This document shows positions 34,504-44,300 of a DNA stretch of 64,000 nucleotides, piece after piece. Position 1 is the stretch's first letter. Each line of letters opens with the position of its first letter. Source of the DNA: Phytohabitans sp052068095 (lineage in GTDB: Bacteria > Actinomycetota > Actinomycetes > Mycobacteriales > Micromonosporaceae). The position numbers and the translations under genes are program-made. A model generated the notes under the pieces. It saw only the letters and a list, made by a program, of their open reading frames with translations. It made no database searches and had not been told where the DNA came from. Location: NCBI RefSeq assembly GCF_052068095.1, contig NZ_JBQHDG010000004.1, positions 1 through 64,000 on the forward strand, read 5' to 3'.

Positions 34504-34542
34504 CGCCGTCCAAAAATCCCTGAACAGGGACGGACGGAAAAC

Positions 34543-34573
34543 GGGCGGGCTCGGCACAACGCCGGGCCCGCCC
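34543..34573. terminator. Terminator hairpin after the xylanase gene
   Basis: GGGCGGGCTCGGC and GCCGGGCCCGCCC form a stem of about 12 pairs around a 5-nt loop (ACAAC), 40 bases after the stop codon. It lies between convergent genes. Confidence 0.8.
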
Positions 34574-34617
34574 GCGTCACGCGACCACCCTGGTGGCACC
34601 GTTGAACGACGCGGGTG

Positions 34618-35544
34618 TTAGCACCTGAGCATCCCCTGGAGTTGTGGAAGGCGGCGGAACAGGACGGGGAGGCCGCGCACGCCGTTGCGCACGGACTCGT
34701 GCGACAGCGCGAGGTCGGGGCCGGTGCTGGCCTCGACGCCGGCGAGGCAGCGGAGGATGTTCCATCTCGTGTGCCCCAGCCAGCCGCCGATCATGAACAC
34801 GAACCAACTTGGACCCCACGGCGGCAGCGCTCCGCCCGCTGCGACGTAGCCGTCGAGGACCGAGCGGAAGATGGCGGGCTGGATGTCGTCGAAGCCAGGC
34901 CCCTTCGCGAGGCTCAGCGCGGTCGAGCCGAGCTCGCTGGACACGTCGAGCATCCCCGAGAGCTCCCAGTCGAGCACCACCGGCCGACCGTGTCGAGAGA
35001 GCAGGTTCCACGGTTGGATGTCCTTGTGGGTCAACACGACGGGGCCCGGTCGCTCGCAGGTGTCGACGAAGTGGGCGATCGCGAGGAACGTCTCGACCTG
35101 GGCGGTAAGTTCGTCGGCCCACGGCTGCCCGGTCGCCGTCGCCCGCTCGGCGAGCTCGGGCCAGTCCCGTGACGCCGGTTCCTCGGTCGAGACGCCGGTC
35201 CACGCGACGTCGAGCGCGTGGATGCGCGCGAGAATCTCGCCGATCTCGAACGCGTACGCCGCCGGCACCGGTTCTTCGGGCACCTTCTCACCCTCGACCC
35301 ACCGGTGGACCAGCGTGTCGTGACTGGCCGAGATCGGCTCCGGCATCGGGATTCCAGCGGCGAAGGCCGCCCGCTCGAACCTGAACACGTCTTCGACGCC
35401 ATAGGTCCACCGGCGATCGAGGAGGTTCAACTCCTTCACCGCGAACGACCCCTGCTCGGTGTCGAGCCGGTACATCCGGTTGGCGAACCCGCCGTGGACA
35501 CGGATCATCGGACCGATCGGCGCGCCGAGATGTGAAAGCTCCAC
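34618..35544 (-). CDS. Phosphotransferase of the APH / choline kinase fold
   Basis: A protein of 308 residues. The N-terminal lobe has GGFANRMYRLDTEQGSFAVKELN with the nucleotide-binding Lys. The catalytic loop is VVLTHKDIQPWNLLSRHG (His-x-Asp...Asn) and the Mg-binding Asp is in PVVLDWELSG. In the catalytic loop a Lys replaces the usual Gly (HKD instead of HGD), a variation seen in some homologues. Substrate unknown. GTG 35544 is chosen because homologues begin VELSHLG; the frame continues to 35682 without support. A terminator separates it from the RHS gene upstream. Confidence 0.8.
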   Translation of the reverse strand: MELSHLGAPIGPMIRVHGGFANRMYRLDTEQGSFAVKELNLLDRRWTYGVEDVFRFERAAFAAGIPMPEPISASHDTLVHRWVEGEKVPEEPVPAAYAFEIGEILARIHALDVAWTGVSTEEPASRDWPELAERATATGQPWADELTAQVETFLAIAHFVDTCERPGPVVLTHKDIQPWNLLSRHGRPVVLDWELSGMLDVSSELGSTALSLAKGPGFDDIQPAIFRSVLDGYVAAGGALPPWGPSWFVFMIGGWLGHTRWNILRCLAGVEASTGPDLALSHESVRNGVRGLPVLFRRLPQLQGMLRC

Positions 35545-35602
35545 CCCACGCAATCTAGGACTGGCAGTTCGTCGACGCACCCGCTTTCCGGCGTTCCCGA
35601 TC

Positions 35603-35635
35603 CCGGGCGGCCTCTGTGGCAAGAAGGCCGCCCGG
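35603..35635. terminator. Terminator hairpin after the RHS gene
   Basis: CCGGGCGGCCT and AGGCCGCCCGG form a perfect 11-bp stem around an 11-nt loop, 13 bases downstream of the RHS stop codon on the minus strand. It separates the LamG-RHS operon from the APH-fold gene. Confidence 0.82.
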
Positions 35636-35647
35636 TACGGCGACCGG

Positions 35648-38600
35648 TCAGTAGTGGGGCGCGCAGTACGGGTTGGACGCAAGACATGTCCAGCCGAACT
35701 CGAGGGTCAGACTGGCGCCCGCCTTGACTCCGGACCACTCCTGGAAGTCGGTGGGATCGCCCGAGTAGCCCAAGCCGAAGGCGGGGTTGGTCAAGGTTTG
35801 TTCGTCGCTGATGCTCCCGCCGGCTGAGCCGCTGATACCGATGGGGCCGGCGGAGGCTCCGACTTCGAGCGTCAGCCCGAAGCCCGCCGCACCGTCCAGG
35901 TTTTCCGCGTCCTGGATGAGCTTCACCGAGTTACCCAGCCCTACGCCGGCTCCCACGCCAGGACCGAACTTGACGGCGTTGAGAACGAGGTCTGGCTCGG
36001 CCGCGGATGTGCACTGCTCGAATCCTCCGGCGACGTAGAAGCCTTGCGCGGACACCGCCGAACAGGTCACCTTGAGCCAGGTGTGGTGCGTCATCTGCGG
36101 CGTCGGCTTGGGTCGGCGGCTCTCCCGGTAAGCCGCGCACTCGAAGCTGTTCGTGCCCGGAAGGTCTACCAGACCGCACTTGGGCGCGGGCGGCTGGTAC
36201 TGCTTGTATCCCTGGTTGCGCAGACCCTTGCACCAGATACCCACCTCCGTCATGAGGAAGGCCGCGCTGCTTCCACAAACCGGTGCCTGGGTCCGGGTGG
36301 GGCCGCGGCCGACCTCGAACTCGCCGCGGCTGGCCCGAACGGGTGCGTAGTACTGCGGAGCCCAGCCGCCCGATGCCTGGCAGGAGCCGTAGCCGTCCGG
36401 GCAGCTTCGCGTGAAAGTCCGTGGTGTGGCCGGTGTTGCCGGCTTGTTCTTGCCGGCCGGGCCCTTGCCGTTGCGGCAGTCGCCGTCCGGGCACGAGTGG
36501 CTGAGCCCGGTCGGGTCGCTCAGGGTGACCGGGCTGTTGTTGGCGTACGAGTACGCCTGCATCTGCTGCGGATCGGCGAGGTTCATCAGCGGGTCGACGC
36601 TGATGAACCGGCCGATGCCGGGGTCGTACTCGCGGGCGCCGAGGTGGGTGAGTCCCGCGTCGGCGTCGAGTGTGCCGCCGACGAAGCCCTTCTCCGTGGG
36701 CCAGCTCACCGCCGTGCCACGCGCCACGCCGAACGGCGTCTGCCGGCGCTGCGTCACCGCTTGGCTGGCGCTGTCCACGGTCAGCTGGGCGGTGCCCTGG
36801 TGGTCGCCGACGAGCCACCGCACGCCGGCCGCGGTCCGGACCGCTACCGTGGCGGAGCCGTACCTGTAGTACCGGGTGGCGGTCTTCTTGCCGGTGGCCG
36901 CGTCCAGCCGGAGCTCCTGCCCCGCCAGGTACAGCGTCCGCCCGGTCGGGTCGCGGCGGATCAGCCGGTCGCCCTCCGCGTCGTATCCGAACTCGGTCGA
37001 CTTGTCGCCGCCGGTGACCTTCGCCAGCTTGCCCTCGGCGTCCCAGGTCAGGTCCTGCCCCGGCCGCTTCACGGTGTTGCCGGTGGCGTCGTACGCGTAC
37101 TCGTCGGTCTTCGTGCCGGCCGGGCCGGCCGTGGTGACCGCGGTGAGGTCGTGCGCGCCGGCGGCCGAGTACGCGTACCGCCGGACCGTGTCGCCGCCCG
37201 GCGCGTGCTGGGTCTCGGTGAGCCGGTTGCCCACGGCGTCGTAGGTGAACGACTGCCAGTACGACACCGGTCCGCCGAGGTCGCCGACCGCCGGATCGGC
37301 GGCGCAGCTCCCCGCGGGCGTCCACGCGTGGGTGAGGCGCCGCACGTGGTCGTACCGGAAGCACTGCCGGTCTGCCGGACCGTCCGGCGGAGTGTCGGCG
37401 ATGGACAGTACGTTGCCGGCCGGGTCGTATCCGTAGTGCACGTCGGCCTGCACCGGCTTGGGCAGTTCGGCGTCCACAATGGTCCGGCTCAGGCGGCGGG
37501 TGCTGTCCTCGTAGTAGAGCGACAGCCACACCCGCTTTCCGGTGTCGCCGAGCTGGAGGCGCGCCAGCTCGCCGTATCGGGTGTACTGCGTGCCGGTCAC
37601 GTACGAGGCGGTGCCGGCCTGGTCGAGCCCGCCGGACATGGTGCGCGGCGCGCCCAGGTCGTCGTACTCGAAGCTGACCGTCTCCTTGGGAAGGTCGCCG
37701 ACCGCCGGCAGCGTGACGCCGTACGGGCTGCCGTCCGGGTTGTAGCTGTAGTAGGTGGTGTAGGAGCCGGCGAGTGTCTGCTCCGCCTCCGGGACCGCCA
37801 CCGTCACCCCGGTGGGCTGGTAGAGCGGCGTGTAACCGGCGATCGTGCGGGTGTACGCCGCGCCGTCCAGGTACCGGACGGACGAGGCGAGCCGGCCCTT
37901 GCCCTTCGTCGCGGTGTCGTAACTCCACCCGGCCAGCACCGTGTCTCCCCGCTTCACGACGGTGCGGCGGCCGAGGGCGTCGTGCTCGTGGGTCAGCTTG
38001 ACGTCTCGGGCGTCGGTCATCGCGACGAGCTGGCCCGCGGCGTCGTACTCCATCGTGGACACACCCTTGTCGGGGTCGTCCGCCCGGGTCTGGTTGCCGC
38101 GCACGTCGTACCCGTATCGCCAGGTGTTGCCGCCCGGGTCGGTGACCGTGGCGAGCTGGCCGGCCGGGGTGTAGGTGTACTTCGTCGCGTCGTACCCGCC
38201 CGACGGTGTGCCACCGTGGTACTGGCGCAGCTCGACCGTCTGCCCCCGGGCGTCGGTGATCGTGGTGGCGGCCGTGCCGCCGGCCGGCGGGGTGACGTGC
38301 ACCCGGTCGCCGCCGTACGCGGTCGTCGTGCGCCACCGTTCGGCGCCGCCGCTCTGGTAGATCCGCGCGACCGCGCGGCCCGCGCCGTCGAACCGTGTCG
38401 TGGTCAGGCCCGGCACCTCGGTGTCGCTGGCCACCCAGAGGGCGTCGTCCGGCACGGCGTCGTTGAAGTACGGCTGAGTGGCCTTGTAGGCACGGCCCTG
38501 CGAGTCGTAGCGGGTGTCGGTCAGCAGCCGGCCGCCGCCGCTGGCCGGCCGTTGCGTCTGCCGCGGTCGCAGCAGGCCGTCGTAGATCTCCTTGCTGGTG

Positions 38601-41356
38601 ACGTAGTTTCCGTTCGGCCCGAGCCTGCGGGTGGTGACCACCGACGGCGCGTCGTCGCGGATCAGGTACGCGAATTTCGCGCTGCCCTCGTAGTCGACCC
38701 CGTCGACGACGCGCGGCCGGGTGGGCAGCCATACCTCCACGGTCCGGCCGAGCGGGTCGTAGGCGGTCTCCGTCTTGCGCTTGTTGGCGTCGACGACGGT
38801 GGTCGGCTGCCCCCACGCGGGCGCGAGTGTCGTGGTCGTCGCGTGGCCCAAGGCGTTGGTGGTGACCGTCTGGGTGACCGGCCCGCCGGTCGCCGGGACG
38901 TACGCCGTCTTCGTCGCACGGCCGAGCGCGTCGCCCGCCTCGACGACCCGTCCGTGCACGTCGTACTTCGCCGTGGACGTCGTGACGTACTTCTTGTCGT
39001 CCGAAATGGACTCGGTCCGCGTCACGTTTCCAGCGACCGGTGCCACTTCGACGGCCTGGCCGTCGTAGGCGGAGCGGACGTCGGCGATGGTGTCCTTCGG
39101 GAACGAGGCCTCCGCGCCGCAGCCGACCGCGACCGTCTCGACACGGTACGGGAAGCTCAGCAGCCACCTGTCCGCGTTGCGCGCGTACCAGACGCGGGTG
39201 CACCTGTCGTCCGCCGGCGTCGCGGTGTCGCCGAGGTCGTTGGTGCGGGTCAGCAGGCCACGGTCGTCGTATGTGGACTCGGTGCGGGTGCCGCGCCAGC
39301 CACCGGCGGCCAGCGCGACGTACGACTGGCTCGCGCCGGTGCGGACCAGGTACGCCTTCAGCGCACCGCGGGTCGCCGTCGGCCCCTGCCAGGACGGCTC
39401 GTCGATCGTCTTGCTCACCACCCGATCGGTGTCCCCGTCGTACACGACCGATTCGAGCTGGACACCCCGCAGCCAGTCCTCGTCGGTGCGGGCCTCCCCC
39501 TCGCTCGGCTGGACGGTCACCGCCCGGGTGCCCGACGGCAGCTTGTCGCCGTGCATGCCGCGGTAGAACCGTTGCTCGGTCTTGCCGATCGGGCCGCTCG
39601 GGTCACCGGGCTTGCCGGTACGCACCACGACCCGCCCGAAACCGCGGAACTCGTTCCAGGTGCGCTTGTCGTCCTTGGTGAACTCGGACGTGTCGTGGTG
39701 CCAGGCCGCGCCGCCGAGGTACTCGTAGCTCGTCACCTGCTCGCTGAACGTGCTCAGCCGGTCGGACTGGGTCACGCTCTCCACCACGTACTTGTGGAAG
39801 TAGTCGGTGCGCTCCGCGTGGTCCTTCTTGGCCCAGATCGCCGGGAAGCAACGCAGCGTGTTCGACTCCGGCTTGGCCGGCATCGTGCCGCCGGCGACGC
39901 ACTCCGGGCTGGCGTACTTGACTGACAGCACACCACCGGACTCCGACACCACACCCGTGATCCGGTACCGGTTGAGCGGTGCGTATCCGTCCACCTTGTA
40001 CACCCGGTTGGCGAGCTTGGTGCCCTCGAAGCGTACGGCCGGCAGCGGCGCGGTGCCGCCCACGTGGCCGGTGTGGGTGATGCCGGCGAGCCAGAGGCCG
40101 GCCTTTTCCCCGTCGCCCGGGTCGGGAAACTTGTGGTCCAGCGTCCAGGAGTCCACGTCGGTGAAGGCGCCGCCCGAGCCCCGCACCTGTGCGGTGATCT
40201 TCGCCAGCCGCTTGGTGTTCCAGAACGTGGGCGAGTACTTGCCCGGGCAGGTGGCCGCCTCGCACCGGGCGTCGAGCGGCACGTCCGGCCAGTTGTCCTT
40301 CTTGCTCAGGACGCAGTCGCTGCCGGGCACGCAGCGGTCGGCCACCGTGAACTCGACCCGCCCGGTCGCCGGCTGGCCGTCCCGCACGCCGTACTCGACA
40401 TGCCGCAGCGTGCCACCGCGCACATAGGACACCGCCGCGTCCTTGAGGTTCGCACCGTACGAGTTCGTCTCCCGCTCGTACCCGTAGAGGATCTGGTTGC
40501 CGTGCCGGTCCACCACCTTGTCGACGTTCCACCGCCAGCCCTGCACGCACCGCGAGGTGTCGAACGTGGCACCGTGGCACGGCTCGCGGTCGTCGTCGCC
40601 GTACACCGGCACCGTCCAGGTCGACTGCGCGTCCGCCCGCGATCCGAAGAAGTACTGCGTGCCGTCGGTCGTAGTGATCTTCCAGTACTCGCCGTCGTCG
40701 TCGCCGTTACCGGCGCCCGTCAGGCGCTCGATCCGCGAGCCGTCGTCGCCCTGCGCCCGCCATTTCCCGTCGCCGTCACAACAGATCAGCAGCCCGCCGC
40801 CGCCGGAGTAGGACGCCACCGCGTTGTCGCTGCGCCAACACAGGTCGCCCCGGCCGTTGCCGGCGTCGTCGGCGCACCCGCCGTAGACCCGCTCCACGAA
40901 CCCCGGCGACAGGTCCCAGCCCTCACCGACCCAGGACGCCTGGTTGTTGGTGGCGCTGGTGCGCCCGTCCACGGCCGACGACGCGTACGACAACGCCAGG
41001 TCCGGCTCGAGCCCACCCGGCGCCGGTGGCACGCGCAACGGGTACGACCAGCTGAAGTCACCCGTCTGCGCGGACACCTGCCAGGTCGACGACGGCGCCA
41101 ACGGCGTCGCCGTGGGATTTCCGGCGCCCTCCAGCGTGGACCCGCTGGCCAGCTGGTCGCCGTCCAACGCGTTGTCGCTGGCCTGGTCCGCCGGGCGGGA
41201 GGTCATGTCCTGCCGCTCGAGCGGAGTCGATCGAAGGTCCGGCAGCGGGACGGACGGTCCGGCGGCGGCCTCGGCGGCGGTCCGCTCCACCGCGAGGTCG
41301 GCCGTGACGATCAGGACGGCCGCCAGCACAGCGGACAGGACGCGACGCGTCGCCAT
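35648..41356 (-). CDS. Giant secreted RHS/YD-repeat protein with unknown C-terminal tip
   Basis: A protein of about 1902 residues. The signal peptide is near residues 1-35. An N-terminal SpvB-like region (SYPLRVPPAPGGLEPDLALSYASSAVDG) and many YD repeats follow (YDPLGRTVEV, YDAAGQLVAMTDARDV, YDATGNTVKRPGQDLTWDAEGKL). They end in the RHS core box (GLTHLGAREYDPGIGRFISVDPLMNLADPQQMQAYSYANNSPVTLSDPTGL). The last 270 residues after the box have many Cys and a Gly-rich stretch VKFGPGVGAGVGLGNSVK. No known toxin motif is visible. The start is the ATG with GGGAG upstream; ATG 41377 is possible. It follows the LamG gene by 30 bases or less, so it is cotranscribed and perhaps part of one surface complex. 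No immunity gene follows. Confidence 0.88.
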   Translation of the reverse strand: MATRRVLSAVLAAVLIVTADLAVERTAAEAAAGPSVPLPDLRSTPLERQDMTSRPADQASDNALDGDQLASGSTLEGAGNPTATPLAPSSTWQVSAQTGDFSWSYPLRVPPAPGGLEPDLALSYASSAVDGRTSATNNQASWVGEGWDLSPGFVERVYGGCADDAGNGRGDLCWRSDNAVASYSGGGGLLICCDGDGKWRAQGDDGSRIERLTGAGNGDDDGEYWKITTTDGTQYFFGSRADAQSTWTVPVYGDDDREPCHGATFDTSRCVQGWRWNVDKVVDRHGNQILYGYERETNSYGANLKDAAVSYVRGGTLRHVEYGVRDGQPATGRVEFTVADRCVPGSDCVLSKKDNWPDVPLDARCEAATCPGKYSPTFWNTKRLAKITAQVRGSGGAFTDVDSWTLDHKFPDPGDGEKAGLWLAGITHTGHVGGTAPLPAVRFEGTKLANRVYKVDGYAPLNRYRITGVVSESGGVLSVKYASPECVAGGTMPAKPESNTLRCFPAIWAKKDHAERTDYFHKYVVESVTQSDRLSTFSEQVTSYEYLGGAAWHHDTSEFTKDDKRTWNEFRGFGRVVVRTGKPGDPSGPIGKTEQRFYRGMHGDKLPSGTRAVTVQPSEGEARTDEDWLRGVQLESVVYDGDTDRVVSKTIDEPSWQGPTATRGALKAYLVRTGASQSYVALAAGGWRGTRTESTYDDRGLLTRTNDLGDTATPADDRCTRVWYARNADRWLLSFPYRVETVAVGCGAEASFPKDTIADVRSAYDGQAVEVAPVAGNVTRTESISDDKKYVTTSTAKYDVHGRVVEAGDALGRATKTAYVPATGGPVTQTVTTNALGHATTTTLAPAWGQPTTVVDANKRKTETAYDPLGRTVEVWLPTRPRVVDGVDYEGSAKFAYLIRDDAPSVVTTRRLGPNGNYVTSKEIYDGLLRPRQTQRPASGGGRLLTDTRYDSQGRAYKATQPYFNDAVPDDALWVASDTEVPGLTTTRFDGAGRAVARIYQSGGAERWRTTTAYGGDRVHVTPPAGGTAATTITDARGQTVELRQYHGGTPSGGYDATKYTYTPAGQLATVTDPGGNTWRYGYDVRGNQTRADDPDKGVSTMEYDAAGQLVAMTDARDVKLTHEHDALGRRTVVKRGDTVLAGWSYDTATKGKGRLASSVRYLDGAAYTRTIAGYTPLYQPTGVTVAVPEAEQTLAGSYTTYYSYNPDGSPYGVTLPAVGDLPKETVSFEYDDLGAPRTMSGGLDQAGTASYVTGTQYTRYGELARLQLGDTGKRVWLSLYYEDSTRRLSRTIVDAELPKPVQADVHYGYDPAGNVLSIADTPPDGPADRQCFRYDHVRRLTHAWTPAGSCAADPAVGDLGGPVSYWQSFTYDAVGNRLTETQHAPGGDTVRRYAYSAAGAHDLTAVTTAGPAGTKTDEYAYDATGNTVKRPGQDLTWDAEGKLAKVTGGDKSTEFGYDAEGDRLIRRDPTGRTLYLAGQELRLDAATGKKTATRYYRYGSATVAVRTAAGVRWLVGDHQGTAQLTVDSASQAVTQRRQTPFGVARGTAVSWPTEKGFVGGTLDADAGLTHLGAREYDPGIGRFISVDPLMNLADPQQMQAYSYANNSPVTLSDPTGLSHSCPDGDCRNGKGPAGKNKPATPATPRTFTRSCPDGYGSCQASGGWAPQYYAPVRASRGEFEVGRGPTRTQAPVCGSSAAFLMTEVGIWCKGLRNQGYKQYQPPAPKCGLVDLPGTNSFECAAYRESRRPKPTPQMTHHTWLKVTCSAVSAQGFYVAGGFEQCTSAAEPDLVLNAVKFGPGVGAGVGLGNSVKLIQDAENLDGAAGFGLTLEVGASAGPIGISGSAGGSISDEQTLTNPAFGLGYSGDPTDFQEWSGVKAGASLTLEFGWTCLASNPYCAPHY

Positions 41357-41385
41357 ACGTGCTCCCACGAGACTCATCCCCCAGC

Positions 41386-44300
41386 TCACTCGAAGACCGG
41401 CTCTTCGTTCGGGAACGCGATGAGCGCGTAGCCGAGGCGGTGCTCCATCTGATAGCCCTCGCAGTCTTCCCGCAGCGACGTGTAGGCCTCGCCCTTGACG
41501 CGGCAGGCGTACAACGGCCGGCTCGCCACGCCGTCCGGCGGCTCCGTCCATATGTGACCGAGCCCGGACTGCACGCGCTTGCCCGCGCACGTGGGGTCGA
41601 GCGACACGAACTGGTCATCACCGTCCACACAGCTCGTCAGCGTCTGGGTGCCGGGCTGGGCGGTCAGCGCCACCCAACCGGTCGGCCCTTCCAGCCAGTG
41701 ACCGGGCGGCACCACGGAACTGCCGTCGTAGGTGGTGATGTGGTCCCACGCCGGGCCGTAGTAGCGCGCCAGCGACGCGTACGCGAGCGTGTACCCGAGC
41801 ACGCCTTCCACGGTCGCGCCGGCGCAGTCGGAACGCAGCGACTCGAAGTGGTCGGACGGGCCCATGCACCGGTATACGGCCACCGTGGGCACGTTCGTCG
41901 GCTGGCGGGCGTACACGCGGCCGATCGCACCAAGCGACGTCTGACCCTCGCATTCGGCGAACACCGAGGTAAAGGTGTCGTTGCCGTACCGGCAGGCGTA
42001 GAGCACCCGGGTGTTGGGCTGCTCCGAGGGCACCAGCACGCCGAGCGTCGCCTCGAAGTGGTAGCCGGCCGGCGGTTCCTCGCTGGTCGACGCGGTGTGG
42101 TGGTCGCCGGCGGCGTTGACGTAGCTGCCGAGCTGGTAGCCGATCGGCTTGGGCCAGCTGGCCCGCTGCGCGATCTTCTGGTCGGTCACCATGCCGAGGT
42201 CGGCGTGCACCTCGTCGATGTCGCCGGGGAAGAACTCGGCCGGTGCACCGTCCACTTTGCTCCTGCCGACGGTCACGATCCCGTCGCCGACCCACAGCGC
42301 CACGCCGTCCCGTACCGAAGCCAGCTCGCCGTTGACGTACAGGCGGAGCTGCCGCGCCGCGTAGTCGTACACGCCGGCCAGGTGCGTCCACTCACCGACC
42401 TTCGCCGGCAGGGGTGAGGCCGCGTAGACCATGTCGGCGCCGTCGGCGTCCTGCGCGCGGGCGCCGAACACCCAACGCTTCAGACCCGGCCGGTACTGGA
42501 GGAAGTAGCTGCTCATCCGCATGCCGTCCTGTGCCACGACCGTGCCGGCCCGGTCGCCGGTGGACAGCTTGGCCCACGCGGACACCGTGTAGCTGTCCCG
42601 GGTGGCGACGGCCGGGAGCCGGCCGGTGGCCGCGCCGCTCACGCCGTCGAGCCGCAACGCCTTCCCGGTGACACCGGGTCCGAAGGACGACCCTCCGGTG
42701 GCGGTCAGGGGGTTGTCCTGCCAGTCGTCGTTACGGCCGGTCCCGTCGTCGAAGCGCCACAGGTTGAGGCCCACCGACGCCGCGTCGTCGTGCACCTTGC
42801 GCACCTCGCCGTCGCTGAGCGCTCGCGAGTACGCGCGGACGTCGTCGATGCCGCGGGGGAAGAAGTCCACCGGCTTGTCGTCCCATTTGGACCGTCCGAT
42901 GGTGAGCGGGCCGGTGCTGTTCCACGCCGTGACGCCCACCTGTGCCGCGGAGAGCACGCCGTTGACGTACAACCGGAGCTGGCGCGAGCCGGCGTCGTAC
43001 ACGGCGGCCAGGTGCGTCCAGCCGCCCGGCGCGGCGGCGTTGGCGGAGGTGAGCAGCACCCCGCCAGGCATGTTGGTGTCCGTCTCCGGGATCCAGACCG
43101 CCCATTTGTTCGCGCCCGCGTGGTACTGGAGCATGAACGAGCTGACGTGGGCGCCGTCCTGTGCGACCACCGTGCGGTTGCCGTTGCCGGCGGCGGTGAG
43201 ATACGCCCACGCGGTGACCGAGAAGCTGCGTCCGGTGTCCAGCGCCGGCCCGGCGGTCTCCGCGTATCCGGTGGAGCCGTCCAGCCAGGCGGCGGCGCCG
43301 GTGCGGCCGCCGATCCAGCCGGTGCCGCCCTTGAGCGTGGCCGGGAGCCCGCGGCTGCTGGCGTCGGCGACCGCGGTGCCGTTGCCCTCGTCGAGCTTCC
43401 AGTGCCCGGCGTCGGCGGCCGGCAGCTTGTCCGGCCCGATCTGCGCCGGATACGAGCCGTGGAGGCCCTTGACCCGGTCGTCGTTGAGGGCGCCGGTGTA
43501 GACGCGCACGTCGTCGACGCGACCCTTCCAGTACGCGGTGTGGGCGCCGGCGGCCTTGCCGCGTCCAATCTGGAGCGCGCCGGTCCCGTTCCACGGTGTG
43601 TTCAGCGTGCCGTCACCGATCCGGGAGCCGTTGACGTAGAGCCAGAGCTTGCGGGTGTCGGCGTTGTACACAGCGGTCAGGTGCACCCACGTGTCGACGT
43701 CGGTCGGCTCGGTGGTCACCGCCGCCTTGGTCACCCTGCCGGTCGTCGGCTCCGGCATCTCGAAGACCCAGGCCCCGTCCGGGCGCTGGATGTCGTCCAC
43801 CAGGTGCCCGAGCCGGAACTTGCTGAAGCCGACGTCGCCGCCGTCCAGGGCCACCGCGTCCATGCGGCACCGCTCCACCTCGTTGAGGTCGCAGTTGCGG
43901 TCCGGCAGGTACACCCACGCCGACACGGTGAAGTTCTGGTCGGTGCGGACGTCGACGCCGGTCGCCGTGGCGGCGCCGGTGACACCGTCCAGCGCGACGC
44001 CGTTGCCGACCCGGCCGGGCGCGAAGCTCGCCCCGCCGGTGGTTTTCGCGGCGCGGGTGCCGACGGCGTCCGAGACGTTGGTGCCGCTGGTCTCGTCCAG
44101 CCGCCAGTTGTGCGCCAGCGAGAGGTCACGGCCCGCCATGACCTTGATCTCGTCGGCGAACAGCGGCCGCCCGTAGACGCTCACGTCGTCGACGGCTCCG
44201 GGGAAGAAGTCGACGTCGCGGCTGTCGTACCGGGAGCGCCCGATCTGGAGTCCACCGCTGGCCTTGACGTTCGACTGGTGGACGGCGGTGCCGGCCAGCA

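Noticed and set aside
35931..39203. Frame of about 1090 codons inside the RHS gene
   Set aside because: It is a shadow on the same strand; the true frame has YD repeats and the RHS core, while this one is Arg/Gly-rich without motifs.
36044..39925. Frame of about 1293 codons opposite the RHS gene
   Set aside because: It lies wholly antisense to the RHS gene and is of low complexity; third-position GC supports the minus strand.
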